Below, one piece after another: positions 13,409 through 22,344 of a DNA stretch of 64,000 nucleotides. Below the pieces are notes generated by a model. It saw only the letters and a list, made by a program, of their open reading frames with translations, was not told the origin of the DNA and made no database searches. Made by a program: the position numbers and the translations under genes. Position 1 is the stretch's first letter. Each line of letters opens with the position of its first letter. Source of the stretch: Novosphingobium profundi (GTDB lineage: Bacteria; Pseudomonadota; Alphaproteobacteria; Sphingomonadales; Sphingomonadaceae); assembly GCF_018491765.1 (NCBI RefSeq), contig NZ_JABWCU010000001.1, positions 304,568 through 368,567 on the forward strand, in the 5' to 3' direction.

Positions 13409-15112
13409 GTGAGTTCAGATAATGACGGGCCGATGGTTCCGGTGCCCGTTGACGATCCGCTGCGCCTGGCATGGTTCGAGTGCAACGATTACGGGAACGG
13501 TCGCCGCCTCGAGGCGCTGGCCAAGGGCAAGCTGAAGTGGGTGGACGACAAGGCGTGGATCGCCTGGGACGACAAGCGGTGGTCCGATCGCGAGGGCCCG
13601 CACCGCGCGCGGCAGGTGGCGCACGAAGTGGCGATGCATCTGCATGACGAAGCCGCAGCGCTGGGCGAGCTGATCGGGGATCCCAAATCACCTGATGCGC
13701 AGGCCCTGCTCGAACGGTTTGGGGAGTGGTGCACGCCTTCGCGCGCGTTGGACCGTTTGACCCAGCTGCACAAGTGGGCGATCAAGTCCGGCAACGCCAG
13801 TGCGACCACGAACATGCTGCTTCAGGCGAAGGATCTTTCCAGTATGCGCGCGTGGTCCGAGGATTTCGACAAGGATCCGCTTACCTACAACGTGCAGAAC
13901 GGAACCATTCGCTTCAGGCAAAACGATGCCGGCAAGTGGGTAGCCAAGTTCCAAAAGGGACATGAGCCGCGCGACATGCTGATGCAGATCGCCAATGTGG
14001 AATACGATCCCAAGGCCGAGTGCCCGCAGTGGACCGAGCGCCTGGAGTTCGTGCAGCCGAATGCAGAGATGCGGGCCGTGTTCCCGCGCATGTACGGGCA
14101 GACCCTGACAGGGCTGACCGACTGCGAGGAATTCTACGTTCACAAGGGACGTGGCGGCGACGGCAAGACCAAGACGCACGAGATCATCTGCGACCTGCAT
14201 GGCGATTATTACCGGCACAGCCCGGTGAAGACGTTCCTTCAGGCGAGCTTCCAGAAATCGGGCAGCGAGCACCGATCCGACCTTGTGCGCCTGTCTGGCG
14301 ACGTCCGTTTCGTGCTTTGTGACGAGCCGCCGCCGCGCGTGACGTGGGACGGCGAGACGATCAAGCAGGTGACCGGCGGCGGCACGTTGACCGCGCGCGG
14401 ATCCGGCGAGAAAACCGAAGTGACGTTCAAGCCGAGATGGAAGCTGTTCGTAGAGGTGAACCCGCTGCCTTCGATGCCCAGCGACGACAAGGGCTTCCGG
14501 CGGCGATTCCGCCTGATCCTGTGGGAGGTGGACATCAGGCTGTCACCTGCCGGCTTCGAGCCGCCTGCGCAGCTGCGAGAGCGATTGCTGAGCGAAAAGA
14601 GTGGTATCCTGAACTGGATGATCCGGGGGTGCCTGGAATGGCTTGGCGATCGGCGCGTGCCCATGCCGCATGTCGAGATGGAGGCCCTGACCGACTTCTG
14701 GGCGCAAGCAAGCCCGCTGGGCGAGTGGATCGATGCCAGGGCTGACCTGACCGACCGCGATGCCTCCACCAGTTCGAAGGTGCTGCTCGAGGACTTCAAG
14801 CAATGGATGGAGCGCAATGAGTTTGACGAGGAGCAGCGCAAGAAGTGGAACGCGACCAAGTTCGGCCGTGATCTGACACAGCGCCAGATCATCGGTGTGA
14901 AGGATGGCAAGGGCAACAAGGTGCGCAAAGGCATCAAGCTGCGCGTGGAAGACCCGTTCGCGGCGGTGGAGGCTTATAGCCCTGCCGATAGGTCAAGCCA
15001 TGGGTCGGCGGAGCCGACCGCGAATTTTGGCGCTGATCGGGCCAGTGGCGAGAGCAATCTGGGGGACTGGGACGGCCCGCAGTTCGACGACGACATGCTC
15101 GGCGATGATTGA
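13409..15112 (+). CDS. D5/P4-type SF3 replicative helicase
   Basis: A 567-residue protein from GTG 13409 (GGGGGAACTAGG upstream). The N-terminal ~200 residues are of D5_N type. The SF3 core has a Walker A-like GRGGDGKTK near residues 247-255, a Walker B-like VRFVLCDEPP near 300, and an arginine/sensor region (VNPLPSMPSDDKGFRRRFRLI) near 350-372. The C-terminal winged domain (about 430-520) also occurs alone in the gene at 6261-6758. With a separate DnaG-like primase present, it probably acts mainly as helicase. The last ~45 residues are acidic. Repeats of ACGGAC(G/T)GT begin 13 bases after its stop. Confidence 0.9.
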   Translation: MSSDNDGPMVPVPVDDPLRLAWFECNDYGNGRRLEALAKGKLKWVDDKAWIAWDDKRWSDREGPHRARQVAHEVAMHLHDEAAALGELIGDPKSPDAQALLERFGEWCTPSRALDRLTQLHKWAIKSGNASATTNMLLQAKDLSSMRAWSEDFDKDPLTYNVQNGTIRFRQNDAGKWVAKFQKGHEPRDMLMQIANVEYDPKAECPQWTERLEFVQPNAEMRAVFPRMYGQTLTGLTDCEEFYVHKGRGGDGKTKTHEIICDLHGDYYRHSPVKTFLQASFQKSGSEHRSDLVRLSGDVRFVLCDEPPPRVTWDGETIKQVTGGGTLTARGSGEKTEVTFKPRWKLFVEVNPLPSMPSDDKGFRRRFRLILWEVDIRLSPAGFEPPAQLRERLLSEKSGILNWMIRGCLEWLGDRRVPMPHVEMEALTDFWAQASPLGEWIDARADLTDRDASTSSKVLLEDFKQWMERNEFDEEQRKKWNATKFGRDLTQRQIIGVKDGKGNKVRKGIKLRVEDPFAAVEAYSPADRSSHGSAEPTANFGADRASGESNLGDWDGPQFDDDMLGDD

Positions 15113-15469
15113 GATGGCTTGGAATACGGACTGTAATACGGACGGTTACGGACTGTTTGGCCTCTACCGTCCGTTATTGCGGGGTGCGGGGGCAAATGGC
15201 ACACTTGCGAGGTGTGATTTTTGCACTCAGCTACACCGCGCCGGACGGTTGGAACGGATTGTTACCGGATTGTTTCGAGATCAACAGTCCGTTGCCCGGC
15301 TCGGCAGAAACGCTGGGCTTCAGACAAGTAACGGACGGTTACGGACGGTTCGCATAGCCCATGATGCCCATGTGCCCCCGCGTGCGCAGGCTTTTCGGAC
15401 CTATGCACCCGTTTACCGTCCGTCACCTTCTCAACCTCAACTCCAAGCTTAAATATTATGGGGAAAATT
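15113..15469. repeat. Iteron-like repeat region, candidate replication origin
   Basis: These ~350 bases have no convincing gene. ACGGAC(G/T)GT occurs directly at 15126, 15138, 15148, 15331 and 15341, and as the inverse AC(C/A)GTCCGT at 15166, 15284 and 15415, with weaker copies near 15242-15275. The first three are 10-12 bases apart, about one helical turn. Direct and inverted copies could also pair into hairpins. Position immediately after the helicase gene fits an origin or a large regulator site. A frame through it (to 15,452) is open but has no start signal or family features. Confidence 0.55.
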
Positions 15470-15943
15470 ATGACCGTGGTGACATGGCAAGAGGCCGAAG
15501 ACATGCTGATGGCCGCAGTCGAGTACCTGGGCGCCATGCCTGACCGGGAGCGAGCGTGGCTGGCGGCAGGGCAGCGCACGGCGTGGCCCGCCATCGTACG
15601 CGATCGGTGGGCTGACTATGCCGATGATGAGGCGAGCCCTTCTCCTCAGCTGACCAGGCGCTGTGCGGGCCTTGTGGAGCGGATGCTGACCGGTGATCGG
15701 CCGCTTGCGAATGCGATCCCCGAAGGACACCGCCCCTTGGTGGGGCTTGTGATCATCATGAAGCGCTGGCCTGGGCCTGATGGCTTCGGATGGGATCGTG
15801 TGTATCGGGCCTTAGGAGGCGAGCTCTACAATCTTGCGCGTCGGGCCGTATTGCCGACTACCAGTGATGGCATGCGCAAGGCGTACGAGAGGGCAATCGG
15901 GCGGCTGACTGTGGCGCTGGATCGAGAGCCGGTGGCGCTTTGA
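15470..15943 (+). CDS. DUF6362-like phage protein, possible late-gene regulator
   Basis: A 157-residue protein; ATG 15470 with GGGGA upstream. The stretch RTAWPAIVRDRWADYADDEASPS, the middle IPEGHRPLVGLVIIMKRWPG and the FGWDRVYRALG segment resemble DUF6362 proteins, which occur before terminase genes in alphaproteobacterial phages. It ends with a helix-turn-helix-like segment (GMRKAYERAIGRLTVALDR). Position between replication and packaging genes is where many phages encode a late activator or antiterminator. That role is inferred from position only. Confidence 0.6.
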   Translation: MTVVTWQEAEDMLMAAVEYLGAMPDRERAWLAAGQRTAWPAIVRDRWADYADDEASPSPQLTRRCAGLVERMLTGDRPLANAIPEGHRPLVGLVIIMKRWPGPDGFGWDRVYRALGGELYNLARRAVLPTTSDGMRKAYERAIGRLTVALDREPVAL

Positions 15944-16040
15944 ACAGAGCGTAAGGTTCGCGACTCGGCTCAAGTCCTTTGTTCAATCGGTCAAGAGTCG
16001 AAGATTTTGAACACGAAAATAAAGGGTGTCCGTTTGAACA
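15939..16040. promoter_or_regulatory. Repeated TTTGAACA sites before the late operon
   Basis: TTTGAACA occurs at 15939, 16006 and 16033, and its inverse with one mismatch (TGTTCAAT) at 15980. They cluster in the 218-base gap before the HNH/terminase genes and the first overlaps the stop of the DUF6362-like gene. They could be sites for a late-gene activator, possibly that gene's product. No promoter with good -35/-10 spacing is claimed. The rest of the gap shows nothing clear. Confidence 0.4.
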
Positions 16041-16161
16041 GGTTTTCGGGTTAGCCAGTGGGCACGCTGATCGACGTATGCCGGGCGGCGTTCGGCTTTC
16101 TCTCCCTGGAATGGCGGGCGGTGGTGGCTTTCGCTACTGCCGCCCGTTTCTGTTTGGAGCC

Positions 16162-16464
16162 ATGATGGGTCGTCTCAAGTCCATGCCCTCTCGCCTCGGC
16201 GCGTTGTCCTCGAGGGTGAAGGCGATGCCGAAGGTGGCGGATCGGTTCTACCAATCGGCAGAGTGGGCTGAGGCAAGGCGACTGCAGCCTGACAAGTGGT
16301 GTGCGGTGTGTGGTTCTACCAAGCGGCTGATCCTCGACCACAAGGTTGAGCGCAAGGACGGCGGAGCCGACTTCGATCCAGCCAATCTCGAATGGCTGTG
16401 CCAACCCTGCCACAACCGGAAGACGGCTGAGGCGAGGGCGAAGCGAGCGCGTGGCGGTCGCTGA
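16162..16464 (+). CDS. HNH endonuclease beside the terminase
   Basis: A 100-residue HNH protein: basic N-terminus, FYQSAEWAEARR, a WCAVCGS zinc knuckle, LILDHKVERKDGGADFDPANL and LCQPCHNRKTAEA. GGAG precedes two adjacent ATG codons (16162, 16165). HNH proteins directly before TerS/TerL are known to work with the terminase in cos-type DNA cleavage. This placement suggests cohesive-end packaging, with the cos site likely nearby; none can be identified by eye. Confidence 0.9.
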   Translation: MMGRLKSMPSRLGALSSRVKAMPKVADRFYQSAEWAEARRLQPDKWCAVCGSTKRLILDHKVERKDGGADFDPANLEWLCQPCHNRKTAEARAKRARGGR

Positions 16465-16536
16465 CGGGGGGAGGTCGAAAGTTCACAGGGCTGGTGGCCT
16501 CCGGACCGCCGTCCCTCTCATTCGGAGATTTTTTTC

Positions 16537-17052
16537 GTGTCGGATGAAGTTTCAGGCAAGGGCGGGGCGCCGGCGTGGCTGCCATTCGACTTGCTTGGCC
16601 ATCCCGTGCCCGCGAACAAGGGGGCGAAGGCGCGCCCGCAGCATGCGCCAACCGCAGAAAACCTAGAGAAAATCATCATACTGCTTGGGATGGGAAGGAG
16701 CGAGGCGGACTGCGCGGCAGCAATCGGGCTGTCAGTGCCGACGATGAAGAAGCACTATTTTTCACATGCCGAGGTCCGCAAGGCGAAGCGCCATGCCGGT
16801 CTGGTTCTGGAAGCCGAACTTCTGGCCCGGCTCAATGAACAGTCGCTGGCAGGTAAGACGTCCGCGACCGAAAAGCTGCTGAAGCGTCTGGACAAGGCAA
16901 GGCTGGGACCCGTCCCAACGGCCCAGACGAGGGCTAGCAAGCGCAAGGGCGTGAAGGAAGAGCGCCGCGATGCCGCATATGACGCGGGCCGTGGGGATGA
17001 TGGCTGGGGGCCGCTCTTGCATGGTGAAATAGGCCGGACCCTTCCCAACTGA
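16537..17052 (+). CDS. Terminase small subunit
   Basis: A 171-residue protein from GTG 16537 (GGAGA upstream). The centre has a helix-turn-helix (GRSEADCAAAIGLSVPTMKKHYF, about residues 52-75), as expected of TerS, which recognises phage DNA at the packaging site. The C-terminus is charged and flexible. It overlaps the large-subunit start by one base and follows the HNH gene. Confidence 0.85.
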   Translation: MSDEVSGKGGAPAWLPFDLLGHPVPANKGAKARPQHAPTAENLEKIIILLGMGRSEADCAAAIGLSVPTMKKHYFSHAEVRKAKRHAGLVLEAELLARLNEQSLAGKTSATEKLLKRLDKARLGPVPTAQTRASKRKGVKEERRDAAYDAGRGDDGWGPLLHGEIGRTLPN

Positions 17053-18758
17053 TGCACATTGAGCCCTGGAGCTTTGCTTGCCCCGACTGGAAGGAGCGAC
17101 TGCGGCGGGGGGGGAGCCTGGTTCCCGATCTGCCGTTAGATAGGCCGCTTGCAAGCCGGGCGGTGAAGATCTTCAACAAGCTACGCCTGCCGGACGTGGC
17201 GGGGCAGCCGGAGCTACGCGATGCGGCAGGCGACTGGCAGCGCGATCTTGTCGCCGCGATCTTCGGGTCGGTGGTCGGGGGGCGGCGGATGGTGCGCAAG
17301 GTACTTTGCCTTGTGCCCAAGAAAAATTCAAAGACGACAGGGGCGGGCGCGATAGGCGTTACGGCGCTGCTCATGGATGCGGCTCCGCGACAGTCTTACT
17401 TCATCTATGGGCCGACGCAGGAAATCGCACTTCGAGGGTTTGAGCAGGCGAGCGGCATGATTGGAGCCGATCCGGTCTTGCGTGAGCGCTTCCATATCCA
17501 AGCGCACCGCAAGGCAATTGTGGATCGGGTCACAGAATCCACGCTGAAAGTACAGACGTTCGATGAGCGAATTGCCACGGGAGGCATTCCGAAGGGGGTG
17601 ATCGTCGACGAGCTGCATATCCTGGGCAAGGTGCACTACGCGAGCCGCGTGCTGGGGCAGATCTGGGGCGGTATGGTCGCTAGGCCGGACGCCTTCATGC
17701 TGGAGATCACGACACAGTCGGATGAGCCGCCTGCAGGCGTTTTTCGCGAAGAATTGATGTTGGCGCGCGGCGTACGGGACGGGCGCGTTACCGGAGAAGG
17801 GGCTACGGTCCTGCCGGTGCTATACGAGTTTCCCGAGGAGTTTCAGACCGACCGAGAGCAGCCATGGAAGGATCCCCAATACTGGCCCATGGTTCTACCG
17901 AATCTGGGCCGTTCGGTTTATGTCGATCTACTTCGGCCCCAGTTCCTGGAGGCGATAGAGAAGGGCGATGCCGAACTGGCCCGCTGGGCTTCGCAGCACC
18001 TCAACATCGAAATCGGACTCGGGCTTCACGCACAGCGCTGGCGCGGGGCAGATCACTGGCTGGCGGCGGCCGAGCCGGCCTTATCGCTGGATGACCTGCT
18101 AGCACGCTGTGAAGTTGCTGTTTGCGGCATTGACGGGGGCGGCCTGGATGACCTTTTCGGGCTGAGTGTCGTGGGGCGTGAACGCGACACCGGAATCTGG
18201 CTTTGCTGGTCAAGAGCCTGGGTGATGAGAGAAGTCCTCGAGCTTCGTAAGGATGTTGCCCCCCGATTGATGGATTTCGCTGCGGAAGGCACCCTGACGC
18301 TTTGCGATGATGCCACACAGGATATCGAAGAGGTCGCTGCGATCGTGGCGAAAGTTAGCGAGAGCGGTCTCCTGCCCGAGAAGGGGGGAGTAGGGCTGGA
18401 CCCGCTAGCCGTGGGAGCCCTGGTCGACGAGTTGATCGGCAACGGCCTCAGCGACGAGCAGTTGGTCGCGGTTGGGCAAGGTTTCAAGTTGTCTTCGGCG
18501 GTCTGGAGTTCCGAGCGAAAGCTGCGCGACGGAACACTGCGCCATGACGGATCGAACATGATGGCCTGGTGCGTTGGCAACGCGAAGGCCGAACAGCGAG
18601 GTAACGCGGTGTACATCACCAAGGAAGCGGCGGGCAAAGCGAAGATCGACCCGCTTTGCGCCTTGTTCAATGCCGTGAAGCTGATGGAGCGTAACCCAGT
18701 GGCCGGCGGCAACGAAGTTTCGGTCGGTGATTGGATCGCCGGGATGCGGGCGGCGTGA
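17052..18758 (+). CDS. Terminase large subunit (HK97 type)
   Basis: A 568-residue packaging motor. The ATPase domain has a Walker A-like VPKKNSKTT near residues 88-96 and Walker B GVIVDELHIL near 182-191, where the IVDE acids are catalytic. The nuclease half begins around residue 350 (VCGIDGGGLDDLFGLSVVG, acidic metal ligand) with further acidic residues near GGVGLDPLAVGALVDEL. Length is normal for the family. It pumps DNA into proheads and cuts concatemers. It overlaps the portal gene start (GTGA). Confidence 0.95.
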   Translation: MHIEPWSFACPDWKERLRRGGSLVPDLPLDRPLASRAVKIFNKLRLPDVAGQPELRDAAGDWQRDLVAAIFGSVVGGRRMVRKVLCLVPKKNSKTTGAGAIGVTALLMDAAPRQSYFIYGPTQEIALRGFEQASGMIGADPVLRERFHIQAHRKAIVDRVTESTLKVQTFDERIATGGIPKGVIVDELHILGKVHYASRVLGQIWGGMVARPDAFMLEITTQSDEPPAGVFREELMLARGVRDGRVTGEGATVLPVLYEFPEEFQTDREQPWKDPQYWPMVLPNLGRSVYVDLLRPQFLEAIEKGDAELARWASQHLNIEIGLGLHAQRWRGADHWLAAAEPALSLDDLLARCEVAVCGIDGGGLDDLFGLSVVGRERDTGIWLCWSRAWVMREVLELRKDVAPRLMDFAAEGTLTLCDDATQDIEEVAAIVAKVSESGLLPEKGGVGLDPLAVGALVDELIGNGLSDEQLVAVGQGFKLSSAVWSSERKLRDGTLRHDGSNMMAWCVGNAKAEQRGNAVYITKEAAGKAKIDPLCALFNAVKLMERNPVAGGNEVSVGDWIAGMRAA

Positions 18759-20038
18759 GCGGGTACAAGTTGTCCCGTGCGGCCAGCGAGGCGCAAGCCA
18801 GTTGGGATCGCACCAGGGCTGCGCCTGTGAAGGCGACATGGACGCCGGAGAGTGGCCGTGTGTCCATGCACGATGGGGATAATTTCAGGACGAACCAGGT
18901 ATCGGTGGCCGAGTGGAGTGACCGCATTGCCCGGAGCAACCCATTGGGCCTTTCGGCGACATACGCTTGCGTGAACCTGATCGCCGGTACGATTGCAAGT
19001 CTTTCGGCGACGGTCTTTCAGGCGGACGGGGATGGCGTCCGCCGCGAAGCGACGCGCCATCCCCTTTATTGGCTGCTGAAGCTCGATCCGAATTTTGACG
19101 ACAGTGATTATGATTTCTGGGAGTTTCTCTCTGCCTCGGTCGAACTGCAGGGCAACGGTTATGCCCGGATCGATCGCAACGGGGCCGGACGGATTTCAGC
19201 CATTACGCCCGTGTCGCCGATCGGAATGCAGGTGCGCCGACTGTCTTCGGGCGTGGTGCAATACGAGTGGGTAGAGGACGGGCAGACCTGGTTGCGGAGC
19301 CAGGAGAGCATGCTTCACATTCGGGGGTTCGGTGGGGATCGTCTCAAGGGCGGATCCACCCTTTCCATGTGCGCGTCGGCATTTCATTCGGCCATGGATA
19401 CGCACTCGACGGCCAGTCGCATGTTCGCCAACAGCGCACTTCCGAGCGGTGTGCTTTCCACTGAGACCCGGCTTGATGGACCGCAGCGGGCTGAGCTGGA
19501 AAGCTTGCTGCAGGACAAATTCATGGGAGCCATGAATGCCGGGCGGCCAATGCTGTTGGATGGCGGGCTGAAATGGGAAGCGCTTACCATCACGCCCGAG
19601 GATGCGCAGCTGCTCGACAGCCGGAAATTCAGCGGCGAGGAGATCTGCAGGATATTTGGCGTGCCGCCGGCCATGGTTGGTTACGGCGACAAGTCTTCGA
19701 ACTGGGGCACCGGCAAGGAAGCCGACGTGCTGGGCTTTATCAAGTTCACGTTGCGCAAGCGTCTTCGGCGCATGGAGCGCGCGCTGATGAAGCAGCTTTT
19801 GACCAGGGCCGAGCGGCAGGCTGGAATGACGATCGAGTTCAACCTGGAGGGGTTGCTTCGCGGTGACAGTGCCGGCCGCGCAGCGTTTTACAACATCATG
19901 GTCAGGATTGGCCTGATGACCCGAAACGAGGCGCGGCGCCTCGAGAATTTGCCACCGATACCAGGGGGCGATGTGGCGATGGTGCAGATGCAGGACGTAC
20001 CTCTTGAAGCCGCTGTAGAGCAGACGGGAGACGAATGA
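18755..20038 (+). CDS. Portal protein (HK97 gp3 family)
   Basis: A 427-residue protein. The GTG at 18755 overlaps the terminase stop and is preferred to an upstream ATG. Landmarks: SATYACVNLIAGTIASLSATVF (wing), ELQGNGYARIDRN, the MLHIRGF strand, PEDAQLLDSRKFSGEEICRIF, GVPPAMVGYGDKSSNWG and a following helix-rich stem. It forms the twelvefold channel through which DNA enters the head. It overlaps the following small gene by 4 bases. Confidence 0.95.
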   Translation: MSGYKLSRAASEAQASWDRTRAAPVKATWTPESGRVSMHDGDNFRTNQVSVAEWSDRIARSNPLGLSATYACVNLIAGTIASLSATVFQADGDGVRREATRHPLYWLLKLDPNFDDSDYDFWEFLSASVELQGNGYARIDRNGAGRISAITPVSPIGMQVRRLSSGVVQYEWVEDGQTWLRSQESMLHIRGFGGDRLKGGSTLSMCASAFHSAMDTHSTASRMFANSALPSGVLSTETRLDGPQRAELESLLQDKFMGAMNAGRPMLLDGGLKWEALTITPEDAQLLDSRKFSGEEICRIFGVPPAMVGYGDKSSNWGTGKEADVLGFIKFTLRKRLRRMERALMKQLLTRAERQAGMTIEFNLEGLLRGDSAGRAAFYNIMVRIGLMTRNEARRLENLPPIPGGDVAMVQMQDVPLEAAVEQTGDE

Positions 20039-20325
20039 TGGCCAAGGGCATTCCATTCCCCGAGGCGAACATGGTTCTTGGCCCGCCGACACCGGAAGAT
20101 GGCGTAGCGGGAACGGTCTATTCGTTGCATGTGCATCGATATCGCGACCTCGACAACCGTCCCCACGTGCTTAGCAAGTGGGAGTTCACGCCTGAAGAGA
20201 TTGAGGAAATCAATCGAACTGGCTGCGCCTGGTTCGGCTCTTGGGGCGAGACGCACCCGCCGATCTGGATTTCGGGAAAAGATCCGTTTGTTCAGCGGTC
20301 GAAGGATGATGAGAATGCAATTTAA
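20035..20325 (+). CDS. Conserved-looking hypothetical protein between portal and protease
   Basis: A 96-residue protein beginning ATGATG and overlapping the portal stop by 4 bases and the protease start by 11. It contains YSLHVHRYRDLDNRPHVLSKWEFTPEEIEEI and ends with PPIWISGKDPF. No family recognised. Its fixed place in the head module suggests a head-related or co-transcribed accessory protein. Confidence 0.7.
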   Translation: MMAKGIPFPEANMVLGPPTPEDGVAGTVYSLHVHRYRDLDNRPHVLSKWEFTPEEIEEINRTGCAWFGSWGETHPPIWISGKDPFVQRSKDDENAI

Positions 20326-20992
20326 GCAGACCGCGCTGAAGGTGCGCGACTTCGATCTTTCGGTGAAGGCCGAGGACATTACCGACGATGGCCTCTTCAC
20401 CGGTTATGGCTCAGTTGCGGGTGTGATCGACAGTTACAACGAGGTTGTCGCGAAGGGAGCGTTTCGCAAGAGCCTTGCCGATCTGAAGGCGAAGCGGCGC
20501 AAGGTGCCTGTTCTGTGGCAGCATCGTTCCGGAGAGCCCATCGGGGTTTACGACACGCTGAGCGAGGACGATACGGGCCTTCGCGTCGAGGGCCGCTTGC
20601 TGGTGGACCACGTGTCCCAGGCGAAGGAGGCCCACGCATTGATGCGTGCGGGTGCCGTGACCGGGCTTTCGATCGGCTACTGGGTCCGGAAGTCATCCTA
20701 CGATGAGAAGACTGGCATTCGCACGCTGCTGGAGCTGGATCTTGTCGAGGTGAGCCTGGTGACATTCCCGGCCAATGACGAAGCGCGGATTGACGCGGTC
20801 AAATTCAAGCTGGCCCATGGCGAGCTTCCTACTCTTCCCGAATTCGAACGGCTCCTGCGCGAGGCAGGCTTTTCGAAAACGAAGGCGGCAGTTGTTGCTG
20901 CACATGGCCTTCCGCATCTGCTCCGGAGTGAGTCCGGCGGAGCCTCCGATGCCAGTGGTAGCGACTTTCTGAAGGCGCTGCTGGCGAACTGA
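20315..20992 (+). CDS. Prohead protease (HK97 gp4 family, S78)
   Basis: A 225-residue protein from ATG 20315, which has AAGGA 8 bases upstream. The catalytic histidine is in VPVLWQHRSG (H70) and the serine in TGLSIGY (S119), 49 residues apart as in HK97. The acidic partner is E145 in LDLVEVSLV. The enzyme trims the capsid delta domain during head maturation. The longer open frame to 20129 lies over the preceding gene and is rejected. The capsid gene follows after 36 bases. Confidence 0.93.
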   Translation: MQFKQTALKVRDFDLSVKAEDITDDGLFTGYGSVAGVIDSYNEVVAKGAFRKSLADLKAKRRKVPVLWQHRSGEPIGVYDTLSEDDTGLRVEGRLLVDHVSQAKEAHALMRAGAVTGLSIGYWVRKSSYDEKTGIRTLLELDLVEVSLVTFPANDEARIDAVKFKLAHGELPTLPEFERLLREAGFSKTKAAVVAAHGLPHLLRSESGGASDASGSDFLKALLAN

Positions 20993-21028
20993 CACACGGG
21001 CAGGGTGCCTGCCAATCCAAAGGAACAA

Positions 21029-22336
21029 ATGATGACGAAATCGATGCTCTTCGGGGCAGCTGCAGCCGCGTTCGCGGTGGGCCCCATGACCGCACGCGAG
21101 ATGAAGGCCGGGCGCTATCTGCGCGGACCGGAAGGCCATGACGATCCGCCGAAGACCGCCGCGCAGCTGGCGGCCGAGGTGAAAGCCGACTTCGAACGCA
21201 AGCACGACAAGGTCAAGGAGATCGCCGAGCAGGCCCTTGCCGAGGCGAAGAACGGCAACCAGCTGGGCAGTGATCTGAAGGAAAAAGCGGACGAACTGCT
21301 GACCGGCATGAACGAAACCAAAGCGCGCCTGGACGATCTCGAGCAGAAGATGGCGCGCGGCGGCGGCGAAGAAACCGGGCCGCGAACCGCGGGTGAGCGT
21401 TTCGTCCACGATGAAGGCTTCAAGGAATTTGCCGGTCAGACCCGACCGCGAGGGCGCCATGTCGTCGAGGTCAAGGACATTTCTTCGCTGACGACCGATG
21501 CGGCCGGTTCGGTCGGCACCCTGATCGATCCGGATCGTTCGCCCGCGCCGGTCATGCAGCCGCAGCGGCGCATGACCATTCGTGCGCTTCTGGCCCCGGG
21601 TTCGACCGCATCGAATGCGATCGAGTATGACAAGGAGACCGGCTTCACCAACAATGCCGCGCCGGTTGCCGAAGGCGCTGCCAAGCCGCAGTCCGAAATC
21701 CAGTTCGAAGATGCAAGTGCGCCGGTGCGCACGATTGCGCACTGGATGCGTGCGTCTGTCCAGGTGCTGGCCGATGCGCCGGCGCTGCGGTCCATCATCG
21801 ACCAGCGTCTGCGCTATGGCTTGGCTTATGCCGAAGAGCAGCAACTGCTGAATGGCGATGGCACGGGGCAGAACCTGACCGGTCTCATGGCAGAAGCGGC
21901 GGCATTCTCTGCGGCATTCACGATTGCCGGCGCTACGGCCATCGATACGCTTCGCCTGGGGGCCCTGCAGGTTGCACTGGCTGAGTACGGAGCCAGTGGC
22001 TTCGTGCTCAATCCGATCGACTGGGCGCGCATCGAGCTGACCAAAGACAGCGAGGGGCGGTACATTATCGGCAACCCGGCGGGCTCGCTTTCGCCGACGC
22101 TTTGGGGGCTTCCGGTAGTTCCGACCCAGGCAATGACCGTCGATACGTTCCTGACCGGTGCCTTCAACATGGGCGCGCAGATCTTCGATCGGCAGGATGC
22201 CACGGTGGAAGTCTCGACCGAAGACGGCGACAATTTTCGGACCAACAAGGTGACGATCCGCGCAGAAGAACGCCTGGCGTTGGCGATCTACCGTCCGGAA
22301 GCTTTCGTCACCGGCGACCTTGGTTTCGTGGCCTGA
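21029..22336 (+). CDS. Major capsid protein (HK97 fold) with N-terminal delta domain
   Basis: A 435-residue protein; AAAGGAACAA precedes ATG 21029 (second ATG at 21032). Residues about 45-115 are a charged coiled coil (KADFERKHDKVKEIAEQALAE), the scaffolding delta domain expected to be cut off. The mature part includes AGSVGTLIDPDRSP, TIRALLAPGSTASNAIEY, ERLALAIYRPEAFVTG at the end and the capsid loop region near SPTLWGLPVVPTQAM. It follows the protease directly, the normal HK97 order. Confidence 0.95.
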   Translation: MMTKSMLFGAAAAAFAVGPMTAREMKAGRYLRGPEGHDDPPKTAAQLAAEVKADFERKHDKVKEIAEQALAEAKNGNQLGSDLKEKADELLTGMNETKARLDDLEQKMARGGGEETGPRTAGERFVHDEGFKEFAGQTRPRGRHVVEVKDISSLTTDAAGSVGTLIDPDRSPAPVMQPQRRMTIRALLAPGSTASNAIEYDKETGFTNNAAPVAEGAAKPQSEIQFEDASAPVRTIAHWMRASVQVLADAPALRSIIDQRLRYGLAYAEEQQLLNGDGTGQNLTGLMAEAAAFSAAFTIAGATAIDTLRLGALQVALAEYGASGFVLNPIDWARIELTKDSEGRYIIGNPAGSLSPTLWGLPVVPTQAMTVDTFLTGAFNMGAQIFDRQDATVEVSTEDGDNFRTNKVTIRAEERLALAIYRPEAFVTGDLGFVA

Positions 22337-22344
22337 TCGTTCTT

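Noticed and set aside
15112..15452. A protein gene through the repeat region after the helicase
   Set aside because: The frame is open but lacks a start with a ribosome site and is dominated by the inverted and direct repeats, which point to a non-coding function. Kept only as an alternative.
15113..15469. CRISPR array
   Set aside because: The repeats are only ~9 bases, occur in both orientations and have irregular spacing, unlike CRISPR repeats with uniform spacers; no cas genes are present.
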